The notes under the pieces are model-generated. The model had not been told where the DNA came from, searched no databases, and was given only the letters and a program-made list of their open reading frames with translations. Of a DNA stretch of 64,000 nt, positions 11,546 through 22,989 are shown in pieces (the stretch's first letter is position 1; each line of letters begins with the position of its first letter). This stretch comes from Plectrocnemia conspersa (taxonomy: Eukaryota; Arthropoda; Insecta; Trichoptera; Polycentropodidae): the NCBI GenBank assembly GCA_009617715.1, contig VTFK01000303.1, positions 270,683 through 334,682 on the forward strand. Reading direction: 5' to 3'. The position numbers and the translations under genes were made by a program.

Positions 11546-12095
11546 CTCTTTGAATTAACTTTTATAACTATATAAAAAATACAAATATATGTATGTATAT
11601 GATTCATTGCTTATTCATTACTTAATATGCTCTTTGACGACAAAAAGTACAAAATGGATGGCAAATTCAATAGTAAGGAAACCTGACTCTTTTTTATATA
11701 GAATCCAACCCATTATACCCGACGTTATCCCAGATTATTATTTTTTTTAGTAAACGTTTTTTTTTAATAAAATAAATTTTACTATTTTCATGTTTGCAAT
11801 TTTTTATTAGCTACAATATAATAAATGTTGTAAAAGAGTGTAAAGGATGGGATCATACAAAGGCTTTTGTTACAACTAGAAAAAAAAATAAGCGTTCCAT
11901 CATAAACGCAAGAATTCTCCAGTGCATTGAATGAATATTTATTTCTTCCGAAATGGTCATGGGAAACAATATATCGCCGGAAGACAAATAGCACCGTAAG
12001 GCCATAATATTCCCGTTACGCAATTTACCTCGGAGATATTCATCAAGCAAATGTCACTTTCTAAAGGCGTATACTTGGCTGGAAAATCGCTGCAT
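11546..12095. other. AT-rich DNA, no gene seen
   Basis: Overlapping minus-strand frames of 65-68 codons occur at 11788-12050, without recognisable motifs or splice sites. Confidence 0.5.
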
Positions 12096-12099
12096 GATT

Positions 12100-12725
12100 T
12101 TGATTGGCCAGCAAGCTTTGCAGCCCTGAATACTTAACTTGAGTCGACTCTGCTGAATAGAAATCAGTTACAAGCAGTCAATAGCAGACTCCAGCAAACT
12201 CCGGCAGACACTCGAAGACAGAGTGACTACTTTTTGGCATCCATTGCAAAAACTACTGCCGTTACCAGTACTTGGGCCTACGAGTCCAACCCAATGGGCG
12301 ACATCCAGCTTTTAAAGGCTGGATGAGCGGGACTCGTCCTCCGTAGTACTACTTTATTTGTTAGAGTCTCAATAGTGTTTCTCCCGAGTGTTCTGGAAAA
12401 CGCTCTCCTGACTACCTGCGAATCAGTTGCATTGCATTTGCATACCATTATCTTTGCACACTCGAAGAGACTAGCAGACGCCATACATAAGGGCAGTTAC
12501 ATACAGCCACCTGACAGATTCCGGCAGACACTCGAAGAGATCAGCAGACGCCTGCGGACAACATCCTGAGAGGGACTACACCATTCTAGCACTGCAACAG
12601 CGAGGGATCTTTCGCTATACTGTCGCTGCCATGGATCTTCCACAGACATCATCCCTGCGCCAGCTTCTCCACCATTGTTCAGAGAAAACATCTTGCCATT
12701 CACAGTCTGTCGCAATATATAATAT
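12100..12725. repeat. Unclassified composite repeat with three internal CAGACACTCGAAGA-like units
   Basis: A GC-richer block has three related internal units: CCGGCAGACACTCGAAG at 12201, GCACACTCGAAGAGACTAGC near 12456 and CCGGCAGACACTCGAAGAGA at 12521. Its last 85 bp (about 12640-12720) match 49425-49500 closely (CATCCCTGCGCCAGCTTCTC). Several frames are open on both strands but none is recognisable. The dispersed end segment indicates a mobile element of unknown class. Confidence 0.5.
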
Positions 12726-12984
12726 AGGCTTGAGGGACGGTTCCTCCGGAGAGAGACAAAATTAGGGATGTTAATGTTAACGCACGGTATAAAATATGAC
12801 TAAGATATTATTCTTGATATTCAATTCTTCAACCATCATCGACGATTTCCTCATTTGACTTGGAGCTGGGATGACAGGCGGTTTTTTAAATACTGGGTTC
12901 ATCGGCCTCAGAGCAGAAAATTGTTCCTGTCTTAAGTTAAGCGGCTTTAGTTATTTATTTCATGTAAAGTCTGGCTTAAGTTGC

Positions 12985-13180
12985 AAAATATGAGTATTGA
13001 TGTCTCTTCGTGCTCATTTGCAGATAAGCCGCATCCAGTATATTTTTCGAGTGTCTCGCGGTCTTTCTTGGAGTAATAAATTTTGGCGTGGCTACCGGTG
13101 CATTTGACGCACCTTGGGGCGCGATGACTGTTCTTTGAGGCGTGGCCTTACAAACATTGAGTGACATATATATTATTGCG
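12985..13180 (-). pseudogene. Retrotransposon ORF1 zinc-knuckle relic
   Basis: One minus-strand frame reads CKGHASKNSHRAPRCVKC, then TGSHAKIYYSKKDRETLEK, then YTGCGLSANEHEETS. This matches the gag-like CCHC zinc knuckles of Jockey-type non-LTR ORF1 proteins (usual pattern GHSQRNCHRAPRCVKC-x-G-x-H). Cysteines of the second knuckle are partly lost. Zinc knuckles bind nucleic acid in the retrotransposition complex. Only this fragment is recognisable, and frames decay on both sides. Confidence 0.65.
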
Positions 13181-13184
13181 CTTG

Positions 13185-14545
13185 TACCTTAAAAGGGTGG
13201 CTTGATTAATATTTAACGCAAATACAAATGTAATTAGTTTCAGAGAGACCTTATTATGTAGAAATAATATACAAATAAAGACTAATTAAGCATTAAAGCA
13301 TCAACGGGAAACATCAAAGGAATCAAAACATATTTAATTAACATAAAATATTTCCTCTTTTAAGAGTACCAGAGTATGGTTATTTAATCCAAAGCTTCCT
13401 AGACTTCCTGCATCGCAAGGTATAAAATCTAAACTTTGCGTAGCCCAAATGATTTTCTCAACACCGGTATACTCAACAAACAAACATAAGTTTCACAATA
13501 AAGTAGAACGATTGCATTGAGCATTATATGATAATGTTATTGTGTTTGGTTAGATTAAAAATAACAACATTACAGTTTTACAGTTATGGATGATTGTTAC
13601 GGCACGAAACCTATTAACTGAGTTGAAACGATTAAATTTGACGTTTAAAATATTCACGCTGCTTATTAACATTTTAACACGATGTTAATTATATGTACGT
13701 TTTCGGGTACGTCTTTGATCGCACCTATGTGTGCTCATTTGCATGCACGGGTTGGCGAAATGTTGACAATAAAAAATCATGCGATCGCGACCTTTCGAAG
13801 TGTTTTTCTTAACTATTAAAAAATAAATCTAGTGTGTGAAGTAAGGTATTTATTAGTATTAAATAATATTAATTTAAAATTCAGATAATATTCTTAACAG
13901 CTATCGAAAGCCCTATAAATGTAGCTCTAATGTGAATGATAATCTTTCGTCGCATTCTGTTATTCCCATGATGTGGCGTGTTTTCGTACGCATAAATAAA
14001 TTGCCGCCTATGCTCGTTTGCCCACTTTTTTTGGGGCGGATCTCCCCCGTCGAAGATATTACTTCGTCAAAGTTTTTTACGCAACCGGGGCTGAAAATTT
14101 AATTTTATCTCCCAACTAAACTTTATCCGGGATAAGCGTCAAGATTTTTTCTCTCGGCTGATATCACCAACTTCGACAGTTCCGGGTCCCGCTGCTGCAT
14201 ACATTTACATCGATTATGCCTATTCAGATCGAGGGGTGGGTTCAATTTGACTAATAAAGGATACGAATTCATTAAACGGTGGGGAATCGCTTGACCGTGA
14301 ACGCCGTTAAATATAGACGTTTGAATGCTAAACTTTTGTGTAGAACCGATTCAATACGTATGTATACTGAGATATATTTTTTAATTGAATTAAAAATTTT
14401 ATTTAAATTTTTCTTTATGCTAATTCCATATAATATAGTCCAAAGGAGAGTCAAATAAAACTATTGTTTATAATAAACACACATAAATTAACTTTATCAG
14501 GCGATACTTTAATTTGTCAGTGGATAAATAAAAATAAAATAACTC
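13185..14545. other. AT-rich DNA with GC-richer segments near 13.72-13.80 and 13.93-14.27 kb
   Basis: No gene is visible. The segment at 13930-14270 is more balanced in composition and non-repetitive in this window, like other candidate regulatory islands. The short frame at 14272-14454 is AT-driven. Confidence 0.4.
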
Positions 14546-14548
14546 TTA

Positions 14549-15584
14549 TGCCTGCACTACACTCTGGAAGTTGGCCAAGGTTGGCAAAGGACGGAGAATT
14601 AGTGTGTTACTTCGGTTGAGTTCGGTTCTGCCCGCTGTTACCGAGAACGGGAGGTAAAGTGAGGGTAATTCAGTCGACTTGGCCAGCTTCGAGCGCTTCC
14701 GAACATTGTCGGCAAACGGACCGAAGTCACCGAAGTCGGAGCTGCTCTTTCGAGCGCGAGCGGTGAGATACTTCACCTTTCGCTCTCTCGCGTATTAAGT
14801 GACGAGAGTGAGAGAGATAATGATATGGTGTTTCGCAAACTGAGATAGAACGAGTAACTCGGTTTAATTTCAGTATGCGCGTAGGCGTCCTATGGTTAGC
14901 ACTCATGACGAGCGCTGCATCGTGGTCACGTTATAATACCACATGCTTATCGGGGACTTCAACAGACTCTTACTGACATCTTAAAATAGTTTAGGGCACC
15001 AAAAGGGATTAATTATATTTTTGATAGTATATTCTTCTAACAGATATCGTTATTAATTTTTTTTTCATATAAAATTTAATAATTAAAAAATAATTAGTGG
15101 TACTTGATTTTGTTTAAAAAAATCGTTTCGAATATCCTTATGTATTTTCCTAGATCGGTTTATATAAATGTCACACCATAACGAATTCTTATTTAGAATC
15201 GATGGCGACAAATTCTAGGATAGTCACAGATGTGGTGTTCGTATCCCGAAGTATAATTTTTATGCCTTATGGCATTTTGCAAAAGCCGACAAAGATTTTG
15301 CGTAAATTGAATATTTACGACCGAAAAGTTTTCACTGATATTGTATTGGTGAGTGCCCACACAAACTTTTATAATAAACAGTAGCGTAATTTTATTATTA
15401 GGACAATTTAAAAATTGCGATTATTTGGCACATTTTTCGATCGCGCGCAAATATGCCAGCTGTACGTGACAGCAGCTGCCGTGCGGACGTCATTCACGGC
15501 CGCCGTCTGGACGGCATATGAAATTTGTGGCAGTGTGGTCGCTAATCGGAAGTCGGCGACCTCGACCAACTACTAGTGCAAGCA
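14549..15584. mobile_element. 1036-bp non-autonomous TIR element, copy 1, TSD TTA
   Basis: The left end is TGCCTGCACTACACTCTGG and the diverged right end is ACTAGTGCAAGCA. Both sides are flanked by TTA (14546-14548 and 15585-15587). The interior aligns end to end with copy 2 at 32672-33771. It includes a segment near 14763 resembling an arm of the hAT MITE at 7277, and a subterminal inverted repeat near 15450-15520 (ATATGCC and GGCATAT). A 3-bp TTA duplication fits PIF/Harbinger (TWA), but the termini are not canonical. No transposase is encoded; frames of 60-76 codons inside are incidental. Confidence 0.85.
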
Positions 15585-15589
15585 TTATA

Positions 15590-16200
15590 CTATGATATTT
15601 TATATGTTCGATGAAGTGGTCATGAGAGTGGTATTAATTAATATAAATTTACTAATTATTAAATGATACACGGACGATGAGATTATATACAATATGGCTA
15701 ATATGGCTGTCAGCAACAGATTGTCATATTTTGCCAGATTATAAGACAACGGCACAATGTTAAACATTTCTATCCAATTTTACTGATTATCTTATAATAT
15801 AAGTTATGTAAATTATTCGCTTCTCGTGACATAATATTAATAAATATATTGAAGCAAAAGTTGCTCTGGAGAATGAATCAAAAGGGAAAAAGTGGAGCTG
15901 AAGGAGTGAAACAAGACGAAGTGACGATTTGAACGTGACTTTAATTAATGGAACAGCTCGAGGACAAGAACGCAATATTAACAAGGGCGCTGATGTCGCT
16001 ACTGTTTCTCAGCTTCACACCGTCGGCAAATATCCATTTTTCAACAAGAATATTAATAATGTCGACTACCAGTAACACGCTTACATAAACAATGGATGCA
16101 TGTGTATAAATATAGTTCGAAGAGAAATTCTTTAACACTGCAAGTATAAATTATTTTACCAAACAAATATAAGGCTGATTAAAGTAGTTCAAATAGTTTT
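15590..16200. other. AT-rich DNA, no gene seen
   Basis: Minus-strand frames of 65 codons at 15787-16138 are unrecognisable. No repeat partner is visible. Confidence 0.45.
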
Positions 16201-16204
16201 AAAC

Positions 16205-17005
16205 ATTATGTTACCCACCGCATACGCCATGTTGTCGTCTTCTATGTGCCATGCGTTATTCACCGCGGACGCCAATGTTGCGTCTTCTGACTTATGGGAT
16301 TTCGTTAACAAAATATATATGATGTTATGTTTTTTTTTCAAGTTTCTTCGAGATATGGCAATATACATACACAAATTATCGATATGTAATAAAAATATAT
16401 TTTTTTTTCATTATTCTCGACGGAAGAAGATCATTTCAATATTTCATATATTTGTCACATATAAATTAGGTTTAAATAATATTTTCATTTAAATAAACTT
16501 CAAATCATCATCATTTTATTTTTAGTAGGTCAACATTATTACAATGGTAACCTTCGGGTCACTCTTTAAAATAAATAGAATTAAGAGGTAGATAATAAAA
16601 TAAAATGAAATAATTCGAATTAGAGATAGATATCAAAAATAATTTAAAACAAATCAAATTAAAGAGAGATAATAAAAATGAATTGTAATAAATCGAATTA
16701 GAGATAGATATTCTCAAAATATACAAATTAACTTGCATTAAAATAATTCGATATTTAAAAATAGACAAACCAAATCCCACTCTATAGGGGTTTTCGACCT
16801 TTGATGAAAACATATGTTATCGGAAGTTAATGATATTTGTGCTTTTAATTATTTAATTTTTATGGCTTTTTATTATTATCCATCAATCAAAAAACATGTA
16901 GTTTTGCAAGAACTGTCGTTAAAGGCGTGTAAACTGTGTTTCCTTCATTTTTTCTTGAATAAGTGTTTCCGTTTATATTTTTATAATACTTTTAATTATT
17001 GTGCA
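16205..17005 (+). repeat. Dispersed repeat of about 600 bp, copy 2, with a GC-richer head
   Basis: From 16385 the block aligns with 4287-4790 in the same orientation. The head (16215-16310) has its own imperfect duplication, GCCATGTTGTCGTCTTCT followed by GCCAATGTTGCGTCTTCT, which is absent or unrecognisable in copy 1. Frames of 60-94 codons are open on both strands without a known signature. The internal AGAGATAGATAT-like words are repeated two or three times. Confidence 0.55.
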
Positions 17006-17009
17006 TAAC

Positions 17010-18150
17010 AAAGTAATTATAATGAATATTTAACTAATTTTAATAGGTTTAAATGTAACATAAGTATAACTTTTAGAACATGTTTAAAGTATTTCAGTCC
17101 CCTTCGTTTGGAAACAGAAGATTCACTAGCTATACAATAATACAACACCCTCTCAGACTATCCTGTCGTCACACACTTGTTAAACGCTCATTTGTTACCC
17201 ATGCAGGGCCTTTTTAAGCACAATTTAACTAACATAAATTCTCATTAAACATTGACCTTTATCACTAATAATATATTAAACGCACGAATCCTCGGAACTG
17301 AGATTGACGTCATCATTCAAAGGTTATACTTTAAAAGCGTCTGTGACGCAAATGTTGACTTATTACAAACATGCACACGCGTATAATATATAAAGTGGTT
17401 CAAGAAATTCAGCTCACGTATAAAGCCCCTACTCATTAGGGGATGTAGAAGCAACAGAGCTGAAAATATAAGCTGACGTCTGTTCGCCGACCAACAAAAA
17501 TGCTAGTATAATTTACATTCAAGTTTACTAGCTTCTTCGGTCATTTTTTGCCGAATTCATTAGGGCGTTGTGGAAAAGTCCAGTTTAGAGTTAAACTCAA
17601 GATTAGTATGATTGTATTTTTTTGGATTTAAACAAACATTGAAGTGTTTCGTAAAATTGCTCGCTTCGTTAAGAATAAAAATTCTTGGCAATGTATAAAC
17701 GTTCCCGTGTGAGTCATGCTTGTCGTTTGGTTCTAAAAAATACAAACAAAAGCAAAGGAAAGATCTGTCAAGCTATCCATTTGTCGGACACTCAACAGCG
17801 CCTATCGCAACGGACACTGAAATATAAGTTTCAGTTGAAAGTATGCGACGATCGTTCCGATGTCATGCTGACAAATATGATGACAAATGATGGATTTCAC
17901 AAAGATGCTCGGTACTAACGACGCACATAAGCCGTCTTAACAATTTGGATAGCCGAAGGAGTGATGTCATACGTTCCGAAAAAATCTTTGTTGTTCGTAG
18001 AAAGGTAAAAATAAATGACAATTACAAACATGTGCACAATATTGTAAACATGTGCTGTAAATAAAAAATATTTTGTGTAATGATGCTCATTAGTTAAGAA
18101 TGTTTTTTTCTTCGATAATAATTAGAGCGGTCGGTTACTTGTCAGAGATT
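17010..18150. other. Unassigned DNA with overlapping short frames at 17.56-17.92 kb
   Basis: The segment 17560-17920 is less AT-rich and has open frames on both strands: 77 codons plus at 17685-17918 and 61 codons minus at 17560-17745. Neither is recognisable and no splice sites or repeat partners support a gene. The rest is AT-rich without features. Confidence 0.35.
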
Positions 18151-18154
18151 TATA

Positions 18155-18390
18155 TGCTGTTTATTTTTATAAACATTTCTTTGTATTTTTATATAATTTA
18201 ATAAATACAAATATGTAATATAATTATTAGGAGATTTACAATGTTTTGTACAGTCGTTAACGTAAGTTTTAACATATGTGGTATAGTTAAAATAGGCAGG
18301 TCTTGAAAGTCAGAGAGTCATTGCTGGAGTGTTGAGTTAAATTATTGTCAGCTGTGATATGTCGTGATGTGTTCTATAAACGATGCTCAT
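18155..18390 (+). repeat. Dispersed repeat, copy 1 (partner at 29.8 kb)
   Basis: The words GTTTATTTTTATAAACATTT, AAGTCAGAGAGTCATTGCTGG and GCTGTGATATGTCGTGATGT recur in the same order at 29805-29945, where the middle is shorter. The best match is 18306-18388 against 29881-29945. Orientation is the same. The class is unknown. Confidence 0.6.
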
Positions 18391-18673
18391 GAAACAATGC
18401 ATTTTATATATTTTTAACATCGTAATATAATTTATTGAATAAATATTAATAGATAATAGATAACCCTTTCTATGCTACAGATAAATATAAAAATTAGCCG
18501 ACCATTGCGATATATTTTCTAAAATCATATTTCATGTGAAAATATAATTAGTCGTATTTTCTTTGCTGCTCAGTATTACATATAGTGAATTTACCACCGC
18601 TATGAAAACGCTCGATTATCAAGCGTTTATACTAAGATTTTTTGTAACAATTTAATAGTGAGAATCGAATAAA

Positions 18674-19490
18674 GTGCATCTAAACCAAATTTTGACCAAT
18701 AGGTGAGCGCAAAAAACAATTATCCCTTCTCAGAAGTCAAAAATCCACGTCAAAAGCAATAAAATCGTGCCGTCGCCGTCGCAGTGGGAACGCTCGTCAC
18801 CGAGCGTTCCCACTGAATTTTTGCCTTCTGAGAAGGGATAATTGCTTTTGCGCTCTCCTATTGACCAAAATTTGGTTTGAATGTACTTTGATCAGTCCTC
18901 TTATATTAGAAGTCTATAGTAATATCAGTAAGAATAGCTATCATATTTTTAAAACATAGTGTAATATTTAAATGAAGACAAACTATGGAGCAATATGTTA
19001 GATGCGATGTCTGTCTGTACTTATTCTTCCGCTTATTTTCCCCTTAAAGATAAGTTGGCTTAATTTGTATTTTGGACCAATGAAAGTTCTAAATCCATAA
19101 TTACTTTTAGAACTTTCGTTAGATTTAGTTTAAATTTGAATAGCAAATGAACGTTTCGCAACTGTCAAATGGAGTTTTATAGACATTTTAGGGCAGCATA
19201 TTAGCGCCTATCAATTAAAAATATATTTTCACTAGTAGAAATATATATCTATTGGTTGAAATGTACTTTAAATTAACAAATAAAAATATAACTTTACCAA
19301 AAAATAAAAATTCGCTGCAACATTTATATATTGGATGTAAATAAATAATGATAATTGTGTGAATATATATACTACATATAGAAAAGTTGAAATTATATAA
19401 TTTTACTAGCACCTGCCAGATAATTTCTATTTTCACTGGTAAAAATATGTATCTACTGGTGAAAATGTATTCCGATATGATTTTACTAAA
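18674..19490 (+). mobile_element. Foldback-bearing element of about 820 bp, copy A
   Basis: It begins GTGCATCTAAACCAAA and ends near CGATATGATTTTACTAAA. The copy at 45241-46084 matches across its length in the opposite orientation. The first 205 bp form a large hairpin: arms at 18684-18736 and about 18824-18877 (CAATTATCCCTTCTCAGAAG and its complement). A perfect 15-bp inner stem, CAGTGGGAACGCTCG, lies at 18782-18796 and 18801-18815. Downstream are a second inverted pair (AGAACTTTCGTT-type) and repeated CACTAGTAGAAATA/CACTGGTAAAAATA words. No target duplication or coding frame was found. Confidence 0.75.
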
Positions 19491-19494
19491 ATAA

Positions 19495-20105
19495 CATATT
19501 TTAAAAAATATTTTCGGATTAGATTCGAGACTTTATTTTTAGATTTTCTTTTAAGAATAACCACATGATACTGAATGTATTTTTTACTTATTTTGCTCCA
19601 TTAAATCCAGTTGTAAATTTACTGATAATACAATCTATAAATACATTAAATTTATATAATTCAGCTGTTGCTATTGTTGATTTTTCGGTATTTCTTTGCT
19701 TTTTCTTTGGTATTCAATCTGAAAATTCAGACCAAATACTTAAATTTACTGCTACTAATTTACATTTGTTAAATTTATGTTTTATGTATAATATTTTTTA
19801 AATGTACTCATAATAGTAGACTCTTTTTTTAAGAGAGGCATAATTTGTTTACAAAGCTGATGTCCTACCGTAATTATCGATAGATTGCCCATCACGTTAA
19901 AAAAATCATAAAAGGAAGAGAGACAGGTGATGCATTTTTTCATAAACCATATTGAATACACAAACATAAGGAAATAAATACATATAAGTGTATTGTTAAG
20001 TTTCGAAGTTTCCTTTCCTAGAATCATGACGCTGCTATGTCGCCAAAACAGCAATAAAGTCAATCGGGCCGCTGAAGCTATCATCGCGAATCTATTTAGT
20101 AATTT
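19495..20105. other. AT-rich DNA, no gene seen
   Basis: The frames at 19565-19801 (plus) and 19782-20084 (minus, 100 codons) are rich in Phe/Leu/Ile/Tyr from AT-rich codons and match nothing I recognise. Confidence 0.5.
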
Positions 20106-20109
20106 TTCA

Positions 20110-21140
20110 AGTCTCCCAAAGTCATAGAGGATCCCTCACATAGATCGTGTCTCTCTCTGGCTAAAGAAGCAGCAAAGAGCCGGAAAAGTCCTGGCAAAAC
20201 AAGAATCGCTCCCCTTGGCGCCGAGCGTTAACGCACCCGACTGGAAATATAAAATGGTCTGTGCGTAATCCAATAGTGTCTGAGAAAACACACGACGAAC
20301 AAAGAAAAGTGAATAACGTAATTGATGAGTATTATACGTTCACGTTATTAAAATTAAAACTTATATGGACTGCTTTAGTAATTAACTGTAAAATAGTAAA
20401 AAAAAATAATACTGAAAAATATATTCATGAATAAATTTAAACAAATCAAATTGATTTAAACACAAAATTTGCTTAAACAGTTTAATATAAATTAAATCCA
20501 AAAAGAATTTCATAGCTTCTTTAAAAAGTTCAAAAAGTATGAGCATAAAGATATTTTTTAACGTTTGTCTAAAATGTACTTTTGAGTGCTCGGTATCCAT
20601 AACATTTATCTAACATAATTATTCTAAAGGTCAAAATGGTCTTTCCTTAACGCAAACTAAATGTTAAATTGGGGGAAAAGTCTAAACTTTCCCCTAAAAA
20701 TAAACACCCTAGTCTGAAAGGAACGAAAAAAGGCAAATATAGTTATCTCAGCGTGAGAAACACCCAGATGATTTTCTCCTCGTCTCTTTACTGTCACTAA
20801 AAAATAACTAAATCGTCTCTGCAGACACCGATATTGGTTTTAACGTTTGCCATTCAATCGCATCAACCTACGTCCCTAGTTTTGAATATCAAAACCTTTA
20901 TTGCCGAAACAGTAGTCGTATTTTAAATATCAAATACATTTATTATATTTTAATGAAACGGTATAAGTATCAGACTTTCAAAGAAGAGAAACGTCGCCCG
21001 TGGCCGCCTCAATAGAAAACTGGTATCGGATTCAATATGACGCTTTGTGAATATGCTTAAAATATTGTCCAATAAATGTCTAGAGACAATAAGACCTCTT
21101 AAATCCCCTACGCTCGGTAAAACATTACGGACCTCACAGC
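20110..21140. other. GC-richer segments, possible regulatory DNA
   Basis: Balanced, non-repetitive stretches at about 20110-20290, 20620-20900 and 20980-21140 alternate with AT-rich DNA. There is no coding frame and no repeat partner. They are possible conserved non-coding elements, by appearance only. Confidence 0.25.
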
Positions 21141-21144
21141 ATCA

Positions 21145-22480
21145 CTAAAGAATTCCAATCGTTCGGAAACGAACGCATAATAAAAAAATGTCTTATAACG
21201 GTAATTTAATGACCGTTGACTTTAATAGCATATAAAAGGATTAAAATCGATCATCTATAACACATATAAATGTGCTTAATTAATTTTATAGAATTATCTG
21301 TTTAAATAAATATAATAAAATCGAAAATAATTACTTTTCTTAGGATGAATTAGTTAGATTCTAAAAATTATAAAATATTGTATAAAAAAGCCTCAAAAAA
21401 AATCTTATTAAAAATAGGTACTATAAAAAATTTACTTTCTCAAATCGAAGGTTTTAGATTAGAGACTAAATTCAATAAACGTCTAATATCTGCGCCCGTA
21501 TCTTAACTGATAGTTATTTGAATATTTGTCTAACTATTCGTAAAGTATTCGTATACATTATTTGTAGCAAAACATTCTAATTTTTTTATTCTCTAGAAAC
21601 ACTATTATATAAATAGTCATTTTCAGCTCAATTGTGTCTTTTTTGTTTTGCGAAATGTATCTTCTTATCAATTATGTTATTTATAACAATTATGGTCGTC
21701 AATAAAACAATAAATAAAATCATGTTTTAATTGCCGAAATTACAGAAAATATTCACATTTCCATGATAATATTATGCAGCTGTGAATTATCTCAATACTT
21801 AGTATTATTCTTTCACCTCTTTTAAAAGTATTTTAAGTAAAATGATACAATACGAATAGTATTTTAAGTAAAATGAAAATTCAAAACACATGCTTTATTA
21901 TATTTAAAATTAAAAAAATAGTATTGATAGTTTTGAACCCAGGTCTATTAGATCAATAGATAGAGACTCATCTATAGTGCAGGAGGGAAAAATTTAAATA
22001 ATTAAATCTTGTTTTGAAAGCATCTGAAACATTGCCAAAAAATATTTTTTTAGCGTCAGCACTAGCTTATTGCCAACGAAATATTTTTTTCGTGGCCCTA
22101 TATGCTAGATTATATGCACGTGCAAATGTTTTTCTCGTCACGTCTCATCAAAACACATCACGACAAATTCCAGCTGCTCCAGTGAAATCACAGCCGACAA
22201 TAATTCAACTCGACACGCCAGTAAAGACTCTCCAATTTATTTTTCAGGGTCACTATTAGCATATAATTAGCAGTGCATCTTATTCATGATATATATTTTG
22301 CCAGAATAAAATAATTTATTAAATTGTATATGCTTAAATTTCAAACTATACTAATTAACTGTTAGGAAAACACGAACGAAGCGGATTACAAAATCTAGTT
22401 TTCGATAAAAATTCGTTACTCTTTTTTATTGATCTTCATAACCACTCTGATTTGAATGAATTTACATATTAAAATAGTAT
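21145..22480. other. AT-rich DNA with one coding-like frame at 22014-22259
   Basis: The 81-codon plus frame at 22014-22259 has two related segments (PKNIFLASALA and QRNIFFVALYA), encoded by related DNA words CCAAAAAATATTTTTTTAGC and CCAACGAAATATTTTTTTCG. I do not recognise the family. No ATG context, splice site or repeat partner decides whether it is a relic or chance. Confidence 0.3.
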
Positions 22481-22484
22481 TTTA

Positions 22485-22985
22485 ACTACGTTGGCAGAAA
22501 TTATTTTCACTTCTACTACAGTAGAGTTATGCCACAATAAAGTTAAAGTGTTTCCCAGACAACCTAATACGTTTCCAAGAATCGCTATTAGGTGTTGTGT
22601 CGCTCTTATCTGGATTGACCTAGAGATGTCAGCCAGCTTCGTTGGTGATCGCGGTCACCTTAGATTGCCTCTTTTACACTTGGCTCTCGATCCGACATAA
22701 ATCTCCAGCGATCCAGTTAGCACCGTGTGCCACCACACTGGTTCGTGGGTTGGAACATAAATAATGTTGCCTTTTGCTCTCGGTCGCAGATGAAGCCGTC
22801 CGAGATGGTATCGGGTTTTGTGCAGATTTACCACTCGCTATCGGGAGCCTTTCAGAGGAATCTTTCATTGCCACTACACCCACGGACTCCTACTTTTCTC
22901 CTTTGTTAACAAATGGCCCTATTCTTAACACGGCGTGTCTCACGACCTACCGTTAATTTATTTGCACGGCGCACCGTGGCAAATG
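22485..22985. other. GC-rich block, unidentified
   Basis: About 500 bp are clearly GC-richer than the flanks, with overlapping 60-70 codon frames on both strands and none dominant. I tested all frames by eye for transposase, reverse-transcriptase and zinc-finger motifs and found none. It is single-copy in the window. Untranslated exon, regulatory element or old relic are all possible. Confidence 0.3.
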
Positions 22986-22989
22986 GTTC

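Noticed and set aside
14272..14454. Minus-strand 60-codon frame
   Set aside because: AT-driven composition and no recognisable motif.
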